From Endomychus coccineus (taxonomy: Eukaryota > Arthropoda > Insecta > Coleoptera > Endomychidae): 64,000 nucleotides of DNA. The number at the start of each line of letters is the position of its first letter. Position 1 is the stretch's first letter. Position numbers and translations under genes: made by a program. Below, piece after piece: positions 56,173 to 64,000 of the stretch. The notes beneath the pieces were generated by a model. That model did no database searches. It saw nothing but the letters and a program-made list of their open reading frames with translations, and was not told the origin of the DNA. The stretch is taken from positions 45,983,576 through 46,047,575 of the forward strand of contig OY294070.1 of assembly GCA_958510875.1 (NCBI GenBank), read 5' to 3'.

Positions 56173-56700
56173 TTAATTCGAATTTAAAATACGTACAGGA
56201 ACTTGACCTTGTACTGGTTTTACTATTGTTCCTGCAATAAAAACACCGTTGCATATTTCCTCTTTCAAAACAATGCATTCTTCGTTCTCTCTTACATCGA
56301 AGTATCGTACAATTTCACACCTTGCAGGAATTGTTGTATAACATTCATACCTTGAATGAATTGACATTGAAATTTTTTCATTATTCAGCATGCAGGAAAA
56401 CGTAAACGTTTCATAATTTATTATTGCTTTATGTTTTAAAGAGAAATTTGACCCCAGTATTGCTCGAATTCCGTTAGTAAATTGATTTAAAACTATAAAT
56501 TCTTGTTCAAACGCTATGTTGTTTACTTTTAAATTTATGTTGACGGAGCCATGTGACATTACGGAACTAGCGATTCCTTGTATGTTTAATTTTTTTTTCG
56601 TTTATCCTCTCTGAATTTTGAATAACTTCCTTGAAAATGACACTGACTGAAGATCCTGTGTCGATAAGAAAATCTAATTCATTCATTCCATATCTCATTA
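56173..56700 (-). pseudogene. Gypsy aspartic protease region
   Basis: The active-site motif FLIDTGSSVSVIF is readable near 56690-56640; a frame break near 56590 separates it from the second half (56559-56173), which contains IRAILGSNFSLKHKAI. Confidence 0.75.
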
Positions 56701-56741
56701 TCACACAATTCATTCCATTCGTACTTAGATTTTCATTCACT

Positions 56742-57620
56742 CTATTCGGAACGAAAAAACTGATTCTTAAGTGAACTTTTCACCTCTTCCTCTGAAGTGC
56801 TACTACTATTTTGATTACCTGCCATTTGAGCTGTAAAGCAACCTTGATTTTTGGGTTTGAACCCATTATTATTTTGAAAATTATTTCCAAAAGGTTTGTG
56901 TTTGCGTTCAACACTCTGTCTTGTTTGATTTTGTTGAAAATTGCTATTGTAACATTGGTTGTTCCTTCTGAAGGGCTTGTATTGTTTTCTATAATTTTGA
57001 TGCCTTGCGCCAAAATTGTTACCTTGCTTGACTCTATAGTCTCGCATGTGGAATTTTTCCACTTTGGTTTTCTCTGTATGTAGAGATCAATTTTCTTCCA
57101 CTGGTCCACAAATAGCGTCGGCCAAATTGTCGTAATTTCTAGCCTTTACTATTGTGCGTAGGTCGTTATTGTTTAGACCATTTGCGAAAATATTTACAGC
57201 TAATCTTTCGTTAACCGACCTCAAGATATTTGCTGATTCTTCCTTTCCTTTCGCTTGTGCCATTGTCAGATCTACCAATAAACCTTCAACAGTTCCTCCA
57301 AAGCTATCAATGCTTTTGATTCCTTGCTTTGCGCTATGGAATTCATTTGCGAGGGCAGCCTCCGATTCTCTCGTAAGCAGTTTACCTTTTATGTCCTGAA
57401 CCAATGCCTCAACTGAGTCGTATGCTTTCTTCACTCTCAGTTTTGCATTTTGGCTCAGCCTAGTTTTTAAAACGAAATTTATTAAAAATACCCTTCCAGA
57501 ATTATCTAGCATGTCGCTGTATAATTCGATAGCATCGATTAACTGTTTCGTGACGTCATTATTTCCATTCATTACTGGAAGTAAAGAGGTCGCGGTGCGT
57601 AAATCAAACTTTTCAGACAT
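56742..57620 (-). pseudogene. Gypsy gag
   Basis: 57620-57087 encodes the capsid-type part (LPVMNGNNDVTKQLIDAIEL, LANEFHSAKQGIKSIDSF, VNIFANGLNNNDLRTIV). After a break near 57090, 57062-56742 is an Asn/Arg/Gln-rich basic tail without a CCHC knuckle, presumably the nucleic-acid-binding part. Confidence 0.8.
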
Positions 57621-57733
57621 ATTTGACGCTTGAACAAATTGAACAAATTAAAAACTATTCAAATCTTAATTCTTCTAGAAAAATAAACCTAAGATTGTCT
57701 AAAACAGTAATTACTCACATGATGTTCGAAGCA

Positions 57734-57973
57734 CTACACCAATGTTGGTTGACTCCTTCTGATCTCCTCTCTGATTCTCCTAACCATCATTTTCCTAACC
57801 ATCCTGTGAACTAGGTACACTATGATGATTATTACCAGCATGAGGGTTATAATTCCCAGTATTTCAGCTGTAGAGAGAGAAATCCCTGCTTTGTCCCTGA
57901 TGCCCATTTTCAGCCCATCGCTGTTTGCAGCCTGGACGTTGATCATCTCTTCTGATGATTTTGCGTTTCCCAT
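57734..57973 (-). CDS. Small myristoylation-motif membrane protein upstream of gag
   Basis: 79 codons: MGNAKSSEE (consensus N-myristoylation start), about 30 polar residues, a hydrophobic segment AEILGIITLMLVIIIIVYLV and a basic tail RKMMVRRIREEIRRS. It stands between the 5' LTR and gag. Similar short leaders occur in some insect Gypsy elements, to my recollection; the role is not known, but membrane targeting is implied. Confidence 0.6.
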   Translation of the reverse strand: MGNAKSSEEMINVQAANSDGLKMGIRDKAGISLSTAEILGIITLMLVIIIIVYLVHRMVRKMMVRRIREEIRRSQPTLV

Positions 57974-58079
57974 TTTGAATCTTGACTTCCAAAATTGTTA
58001 ATATCAATTAAGCGTCTTCCTGTTAAAACCATGTGGGAACGGTTCGTTTCTGTTTTTTCCATAAGAAAAAAAAAGACTG

Positions 58080-58520
58080 ACCCGTGGTCCTGGTGAGGGT
58101 ATAGGGAATAGAAACGCATCACTTTACAAAAGGGTTACACTTTACTTAAACTTAGAGTTCGACGCCATTATAGCTCAATGTCTTACTCTATACTCATTAC
58201 AATAATTACAAGTATGGATCATTCACAATACCATCCATCCGCATCAATGATGTATGAATATACTATTCTTATTCTTAATGCTCTACCTAATTATATATAT
58301 TATGTCATTACTGTTTATTGTTGTTGTTCTACTAAACTAGCCTAGGATGTCAAGGTATCTGGGGCAGTTAATATGTATACTATTTTGACGTAATGCTTGG
58401 TGGCCCAGATCCGAGATCTAAACATTATTCTTACATAACATTCAATATAAATAAGGTCATCTTCTATAATTCCGGGATTCTAGGTAAACTCGTATAGGGA
58501 TGGAAGATTCCTATACTACA
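58080..58520 (-). repeat. 5' LTR of the Gypsy element, 3' end diverged
   Basis: Matches 53082-53525 with a few substitutions. The last 40 bases present in the other LTR are missing here, and no clear primer-binding site follows. Confidence 0.88.
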
Positions 58521-58524
58521 ATAT

Positions 58525-58916
58525 CATCTACAAGTTTTTCAATTTTAATTCTATTGTGTTGTAGAATCAATCAGAGAGTCTGTGAATTTTTTATTTTCAT
58601 CCTGTTTACTCTGTTTTATAGCTGCAGAGTGAACATAACTTTGATTTTTGTATGACTGTATTTCGGTACGGAGAATCTTCAATTCTTCGTTTATATTCGT
58701 ATCCACTTTAGTGATGCCGTTATCTACATATACTTTGTTCGTAACATCATTAGCGGAGATAGGTATTTTCACATTACAAATTTTCAAATTTTCCATATCA
58801 ACATCACCTTCGGGCGTGTGCCTTAAAATGTTCATAAACATCGATCTGCGTTTGAAAACATCGATGATGCTATCGCCCGACAACGCAGATCGCCTACCGA
58901 ACTTATCAAGACTCAT
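58525..58916 (-). pseudogene. Fiber-like protein, head part (Polinton C)
   Basis: MSLDKFGRRSALSGDSII start, DMENLKICNVKIPISAND and VTNKVYVDN shaft signature, running without the cassette into LRTEIQSYKNQSYV, cut by the Gypsy element. It is the reference for the continuous form of this gene. Confidence 0.75.
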
Positions 58917-58950
58917 TATATAAATGATTGGTTGGTGGAAGTAATCAATA

Positions 58951-59832
58951 CTAATATATGATGTCCGCCTCTCTTAGTTCATTTATTATATCGACAATTT
59001 CATTATCGTGGGAAGTATTTCCAGCTTGTTGTGATGCCATCAGTAGTTTTAGTCGGTCCACCAGCTCGTTTGGATCATCCCAAAAAATATATTCCATAGG
59101 CCTCTTGTTGTATGTTAAATGTAAACCGCTACCGCTTGCTGCTGTCGAAGTCGTCTCCGACGACGACAACGAGGTTGGTCGAAACATAGGTTTAATTATG
59201 GACATATACTTTGGCGCATTGGTGCCCTTCAAACGACCATTAATATTTTTATGTGCATTTGTTAACCTCAAAATTTCTTTGTATGCTGCTCGAATGTTAT
59301 TCGTGAATTTTCTGGGTGTTTTGTAGAATATGAGCTCGTACAATCCAGGTGTTCCCTTTGCCATATATCCTACGGTTTCGATATTCTCACCGAATATTAT
59401 CTTTTTAAAACCGAGAATCCAACCGGCAGAGCTCGCATCATAAACAGGTCCATATACTTTATCGATATTCTTGTTGTTTTCTCAATGTTCTTAAACGTAT
59501 TTACGCACTTGTGGAGGATAATGTGCAAGTGAAGGTTCAATCTCGGTCATAGCATCATCGAACGCGTCGTCATCCTCCTCCACCTCCCCCTCCTCTTCTT
59601 CTTCATCAACATCATCTTTAGGTTCTAATTTTATTTCTTTTTTCATTAACTGCGCAGTAGGATGTTTAATTTTTTTAACGATCGCTTTCAATGGTGTGGC
59701 GATAGGTTTGAACAGTTGTTCTATTGATTCGTCTTCTTCAGATTTACCTAGTTTCAAGGCCAGATATTTCTTTCTTATAGACTTACTCAATTCGAAGATT
59801 TTTCTCTTACGTGCTAACTGTTCAGCGTCCAT
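58951..59832 (-). pseudogene. DUF8207-type protein (Polinton C)
   Basis: MDAEQLARKRKIFELSKSIR start, acidic tract (DVDEEEEEGEVEEDDD), then after a frame break near 59490 the conserved domain KGTPGLYELIFYK, YIFWDDPNELVDRLKLL. Complete except for this break. Same gene order as in A. Confidence 0.78.
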
Positions 59833-59858
59833 CTTGTATTTGAACTAAAATTAACAAT

Positions 59859-60534
59859 TCACGTTTTTATATATACATCGAAACCTTTGCGGTATCTGCC
59901 ATCGTTCAAGTCGAAATCCTTAGCAATGACCAAAGTTCCAAAATTATCCGTCCAGCACATGGCGCACATCTTCTTGAACTGATTGAAATTGACGTCGGGT
60001 GATACGTGCTCATCAAATACATGCTTTCAAATTGATCTCGTCCTGCTTAAAAAGAACGATCAAATTACAATTGTTTCGGTATTTTCGAGTACGTCTTGCA
60101 CAGATATGCTGTATCATATTCTTATGCCTACACATGGAATAGTATTCCCGAATTTTTTGCTGACCTTCTCACGCGATATCATCAAAAAGGAATATGGAAT
60201 TAGCTCTAGCCTCGTTCGGACTTATTATTTCCTCGTTGTCTTTATAGGGAAAATAGCCAACACCCTTAACCCGATCTAAAACTTCCTGCAAGAGTTGATA
60301 CTTGGTTTGATATAACCACTTTGAGTATACGTAGACCTTTTTGAACTTTGCCCCATTCGGATTGAATAATAGCGATAACATCACGTTCGTTTTACCACAC
60401 CCACTAGGTCCACAAATTATCGCTCGAAAAGAGTCGGGTAACAATTTACCATGTTTGCCTACACGATTAGTATTCGCCTGCCCTATGTCTAAATTTTCTA
60501 TGGGCAGTGTCTGCTCTTGTTGAGCGGTCTTCAT
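59859..60534 (-). pseudogene. Genome-packaging ATPase, A32-like (Polinton C)
   Basis: Walker A is GPSGCGKTN and Walker B NSIFLFDDIA. The frame stops at 60169 and the C-terminal third has small deletions (near 60115, 60080 and 60027). It keeps the N-terminal half that Polinton A lost. It is transcribed divergently from the PLA2 gene 73 bases away, so a shared promoter lies between. Confidence 0.87.
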
Positions 60535-60606
60535 ATTGTGAGGTAGTTTAATTCAGATGTTTTTATATATAAATAGAAACGTTCGAAGATCACGAGCTCA
60601 GTATCA

Positions 60607-61362
60607 ATGTTGATCTATCAGGGTGAAGGTTTGTTGAATTCGCTCATAAACAGTCTCCCGTTCGAAGTACATATTCCATCATATCAATTCTGCAGGCCTG
60701 GTACTAAGCTAGAGAAGCGACTTGCGCGTGGCGATAAAGGTGTTAATCAGTTGGATTCGGCCTGTCGCGAGCACGACATAGCTTATTCCCAGCACAAATC
60801 TCTAGAAGATCGTCATAAGGCCGATGAAATATTAGAGGACGCAGCTTGGCAGAGTGTTAAATCTAAGGACGCTAAGGCTGGCGAAAGACTAGCTAGTCTA
60901 TTGGTTACCGGGGGAATGAAAGTTAAACGTAAACTAGGAATGGGTCTTAGGAAACGTGCTGGCGGTCGTCGTGGAGGATGTTGCTTTCGGAAAGATATCG
61001 TTGGAAATATTTCAAAGTCTATGGAAGCGTCTGCATCGTTGCGAAAGTCTGCTATGAATGCATTGAAAGCTGCACGAATAGCTATTAAGTGAGTCGGAGG
61101 TAAGAAGCGTGTTAAAGTACCACGCATAATATCCCTACCGAAATCAGGAGGATTCCTTCCGTTATTACTACCTATTTTGGGGGCGTTGGGGGCCTTAGGG
61201 TCTGTGGCGGGTGGTGCAAGTGCCATCGCCAAAAAGAAACTTGAAGAGGATCAGCGTCATCATGCAGCTATGGAGTCATTAGGTAAAGGATTATACTTGC
61301 GGAAGAATGCGAAAGGTGGATTTGGGTTGTATTTGAAGAAACAACAAAAAAACTTCCAATAG
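60607..61362 (+). pseudogene. PLA2-like capsid protein with basic and hydrophobic tail (Polinton C)
   Basis: 251 codons in one frame with one TGA at 61090-61092. Residues 5-60 are a parvovirus-type phospholipase A2 domain: calcium loop FCRPGTKL (R where a G is usual), catalytic DSACREHDIAYSQH. A basic middle (KRKLGMGLRKRAGGRRGG) and, after the stop, PRIISLPKSGG, a Gly/Ala/Leu-rich hydrophobic helix (LLLPILGALGALGSVAGGAS) and GKGLYLRKNAKGGFGLYLKK. In parvoviruses this enzyme breaches the endosome; the same job is inferred here. Confidence 0.82.
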
Positions 61363-61370
61363 AGCTACCC

Positions 61371-61703
61371 CATAGGCCGTTATATGACGTGGATTCGGTG
61401 CGTTTCGCGAAAGAAATGAAAATACCTCATTTTCGAGGTGTCTTTATGCGAGACAATTTACCTAGGAAACGCCCCTGGAGGCAAGAATGCGCCATTATGA
61501 ATTTGGATTCGATCAAAAACAACAGTACCCATTGGGTGACCTTTGGAAAAATAAATAACCAAGAGGAATACTTTGACTCTTTTGGAAATTTAAAACCACC
61601 TAAGGAACTAGTTCGGTATCTGGGTGGTGGTGGTGGTGGTGTTAGAATTTTCTATAATAACGACACCTATCAAAAGTATGATCAGGTGATTTGTGAACAT
61701 TAA
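61371..61703 (+). pseudogene. Adenain-like cysteine protease (Polinton C)
   Basis: The reading resumes one frame over, right after the hydrophobic tail: LPHRPLYDVDSVRFA, IPHFRGVFMRDNLP, STHWVTFGK (His), YFDSFGNLKPP (Asp) and a final VICEH where CGH is usual (Cys), then TAA, so the protein ends right after the nucleophile. Polinton proteases mature capsid proteins. In related insect elements PLA2 tail and protease are, to my recollection, one ORF, which fits the spacing. Confidence 0.82.
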
Positions 61704-61749
61704 TGTTTGAAATTCCTCAGTTCTACCTAAACATCTGACGTGTGCAGTC

Positions 61750-61971
61750 ATGTCGGAGCCCTACGATAAATTTATCGCAAAGATTATGCAACAACTTTCT
61801 GTTGATGTTCCGAGGGGTGGAATGACGTCAATCATCAGATACGTATATGATAATCTAATAAAGGCAATGGAAAAACCTTCAAGCGAATTCAAGAAATTCT
61901 GCCCTTTGACGAAACGGGCGGACAGTGATCTTCTCACCACTATGAATAATGTAATAGAAATTATCACCTAA
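61750..61971 (+). CDS. Small hypothetical protein after the protease
   Basis: 73 codons, ATG to TAA: MSEPYDKFIAKIMQQLS, helical, charged. No counterpart in A or B and no domain recognised. Position (protease to capsid side) suggests a Polinton gene, but the minor and major capsid genes expected next are missing because LTR sequence begins soon after. Confidence 0.35.
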   Translation: MSEPYDKFIAKIMQQLSVDVPRGGMTSIIRYVYDNLIKAMEKPSSEFKKFCPLTKRADSDLLTTMNNVIEIIT

Positions 61972-61979
61972 TCAGTTGT

Positions 61980-62436
61980 CAGGACTCACCTTTAATGACT
62001 GTATCCCAGGGTAGCGCGCTAGAAATACAGCCACCTCCAGCGATTAGACGTTGGTTCCCGAAAACCTGGACTGGTGTTGTGGACATTCTGTTCCAGTAGT
62101 ACCTCGTCGGCGCGGAATTGGTGGAAACCTGTTTTTTTACTTATGACGCTTGTTTCGTTATCTGACAATGACACGGTTTTACTACGATTTGAATGGAATT
62201 CACTATACACGATTTATGAAGTCAAACGAAAACAATATAATGCAAATAGCTACACCGAATAATACCCTTTATTAATTACCTTATGACGATTTATCTATTC
62301 GGAACTTTTGGATTCTACTTCTATATACGCATTTATGATGATTTGGAATATTCAATTACCCTGAATTATAATCAATATGCGCATGCCTCAATTGACAATC
62401 TATAACATTCATGTAGAATTTAAGAACTTCGTTACA
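61980..62436 (-). repeat. Probable LTR truncating Polinton C
   Basis: On minus it begins TGTAACGAAGTTC right after a polypurine tract (AAGTAAGGGGGGAA, 62437-62450), the same organisation as the LTR at 4607-6411 (TGTAACGGG after AGAGGGGGAA). The other end is not defined, since no second copy is in the window. Confidence 0.5.
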
Positions 62437-62444
62437 TTCCCCCC

Positions 62445-63335
62445 TTACTTCCAAAAAAAATAATATTTTTTTCGTTCAACGTTGGCTAACAAAGCGTTTC
62501 TACAAAAACGAATCAATAACTTCCTTGCTCTCCCATGAACATCTTTAAATATAAAATTTCTTCCATAAAAAAATAAACTCCTTCCGGAAAATAAGCTCTC
62601 CCTTCCAAAAATAAAACTTCCAAATCTAAAATCTTCTTTCCAAAAAAAAATAACTAAAATCTTTTTCCAGAAAATAAAACGGTGTTCCAAAACTGAACTT
62701 GAAAAAAAATAAAACGGTATTCCAAAACTAAAATCTTCTTTCCAAAAAATAAAACGGTGTTCCAAAACTACAATCAAAAAAAATAAAAACGGTCTTCCAA
62801 ACAGATTAGTTGCGGTACGGTTCGGTTTATGGCCGACTTTATTTGTCTTAAGACGGGAACGTCCACGACACATATATCTGCGGTTGCAACATTGGTTATT
62901 AATTAAATCACATTGTATTTCCACCTCCTTGGTGTTTACGGAGGTTTGCGTTCCTACGGATATGGTACGGGATCTTTTCTTAGGATGAATAGAGGTTGTA
63001 CATGTGGATATAGCCTGCTCATTTTTGTGTGTGCACGAGCAATTTCGGGACATCACTCCCACTAGTCCACACCTGGAGCAAAATATACGGCGAACTCTTT
63101 GGCACTCATATCTGGTGTGCCCTGGATAACCACATCTCCAACATAGTACATTTCCACTGGTAAATATATGGGTACCATACCTTCGATATGTGACGCGATA
63201 GGCTCGTTCACTAAAGTTGAATCCGCCATTCGTTAACAAAATGAAAACCAAGATCGCTATTTCTGAAGGAAGTAGGACCTTGAAACCACCCTTAAAATCC
63301 ACAAAAACCTCAACATTGGACAACACGTCAATCAT
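62445..63335 (-). CDS. gag-like ORF with zinc knuckles, degenerate tail
   Basis: 296 codons. After a short N-terminal region (FKVLLPSEIAILVFILL) two knuckles follow: CWRCGYPGHTRYEC (full CCHC) and CSRCGLVGVMSRNC (His position changed). The last third (FIFWKEDFSFG...) is translation of an A-rich tandem repeat. It adjoins a polypurine tract, so pol has been deleted between gag and 3' LTR, or the element never had it. Confidence 0.6.
   Translation of the reverse strand: MIDVLSNVEVFVDFKGGFKVLLPSEIAILVFILLTNGGFNFSERAYRVTYRRYGTHIFTSGNVLCWRCGYPGHTRYECQRVRRIFCSRCGLVGVMSRNCSCTHKNEQAISTCTTSIHPKKRSRTISVGTQTSVNTKEVEIQCDLINNQCCNRRYMCRGRSRLKTNKVGHKPNRTATNLFGRPFLFFLIVVLEHRFIFWKEDFSFGIPFYFFSSSVLEHRFIFWKKILVIFFWKEDFRFGSFIFGRESLFSGRSLFFYGRNFIFKDVHGRARKLLIRFCRNALLANVERKKYYFFWK
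62590..62805. repeat. Imperfect A-rich tandem repeat
   Basis: Repeats of AAAATAAAACGGTGTTCCAAAACT and ATCTTCTTTCCAAAA, four or five copies, just upstream (minus) of the polypurine tract; analogous in position to the 61-bp repeat at 6501. Confidence 0.75.
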
Positions 63336-64000
63336 AATTCCTTTTTAAGGAATTATCTTAAACAAACTGATATGTGCCTAGTCGAGAAACCAGCAGAAAG
63401 AATTAAAAGCTCGCTATCCAATACAATAATGATCAGTTCAACGATTGGCCTGGAGTGCCGAGCGGCGTAAGATCAAATAAACGCTTCATGCTCCCTAGGT
63501 AACTCCCGTCGTTGAACTGCTAGCACTCAACCAGATTCATAACAGAAGGTGATGATTCTACAACAGCAAATTCGGTTAAAGATCCGGCACAACAGGAATT
63601 ACACAAACGGTATTCTCTCGCTCCCACCAGAACTTTAACCAGGGCAGGTTCTTAATGACGAGTGACCAACCCTCAATATTCCTTTAGAAGCCTTCTACTT
63701 CAGGCGGAAAAAATCGTTGGCCTATTCGTAACCCGGAACCAACACGAGTAAACGACAACTAATAACCAGAACCAAAATATATTTCACGTGATTCATGACG
63801 ACTGAGCATGAAAAGCAAATCATTTCATAAGTAAAAACGGGGCTACATGAAAATACAGGGGCTAGTTGGAAATGAACGCAGCTGATTGAATTAACAGGTG
63901 CTGCTGCTTAACGTCATATTTAGGAAACATAATTCTAAGTCAGTCAGTTAGAGCATAACAACAAGTGGCGGTAACGTTGTTTTTGTTTGTTTCTGCGGAA
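63336..64000. other. Unassigned, no gene seen
   Basis: Probably leader or 5' internal sequence of the retroelement whose gag-like ORF starts at 63335. No ORF, repeat or RNA gene is recognisable on either strand. Confidence 0.5.

Larger units (their letters stand above)
53043..58520 (-). mobile_element. Gypsy-type LTR retrotransposon inserted in Polinton C
   Basis: LTRs at 53043-53525 and about 58080-58520 share more than 400 bases. On minus the LTR starts TGTAGTATAGG; the left copy ends GATCCCCACA, while the right copy lacks its last 40 bases. Four-base flanks ATAC (53039-53042) and ATAT (58521-58524) fit a diverged target duplication, since Polinton A has ATGC at the same place. A GGGAGG polypurine tract precedes the 3' LTR. 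Order on minus: small membrane protein, gag, protease, RT, RNase H end, integrase. Confidence 0.9.

Overview
The window is eukaryotic and most likely from an insect or other arthropod. It is AT-rich, has short spliced introns with GT/AG borders, long CA/TG microsatellites, no bacterial-style operons, and a transposon content (Polinton/Maverick, I-like and Tx1/L1-like LINEs, Gypsy-type LTR elements, PIF/Harbinger) typical of insect genomes. The species cannot be told from the sequence. I see no ordinary host gene. Almost everything readable is a mobile element nested in, or abutting, another.

Layout: 1-796 is the 3' end of an RNase H-bearing I-like LINE lying in a Tx1/L1-like LINE (797-about 4560), both minus strand. 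4607-6411 is a 1.8-kb LTR with a polypurine tract, apparently the 3' LTR of a Gypsy-like element whose integrase lies at about 21.5-22.2 kb and 33.6-34.05 kb and whose PBS and truncated 5' LTR lie at 34049-34868. Between these parts sit two Polinton-type elements. Polinton A (about 7.3-20 kb) carries protein-primed DNA polymerase B on plus, two unknown genes, integrase, a fiber-like gene, DUF8207 and ATPase on minus, then a minor-capsid remnant, a tiny conserved gene, the major capsid gene and a VDIQ-family gene on plus. Polinton B (22166-33558) is structurally complete: about 2.43-kb terminal inverted repeats starting AGT, a 6-bp target duplication GTGATA, and a position exactly inside the Gypsy integrase codons. 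It carries only virion-type genes (ATPase, DUF8207, fiber-like, PLA2 remnant, minor and major capsid) plus a 70-bp scar of a lost polymerase.

34.9-40.2 kb is a near full-length I-like LINE, itself cut into a second Tx1-like ORF1. A compound TG microsatellite follows, then an unrecognised spliced gene on minus (41.4-42.2 kb). Polinton C (about 42-62 kb) is a close relative of A. Its polymerase is split by a PIF/Harbinger transposon (44495-47646) and its fiber gene by a Gypsy element (53043-58520). C keeps the parts A lost: Walker A of the ATPase, the PLA2-like protein and the adenain-like protease. From 62.0 kb to the end there is LTR-retroelement sequence with a zinc-knuckle gag-like ORF.

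Taken together, A and C reconstruct a virus-like Polinton gene set (replication, integration, packaging ATPase, protease, two capsid proteins, fiber, PLA2). B is a second, divergent lineage reduced to capsid genes between intact ends. All coding copies carry stops, frameshifts or deletions, so the window reads as a graveyard of endogenous virus-like elements, not an active locus. Homology calls rest on motif recognition and on comparing the copies with one another; no database search was possible.
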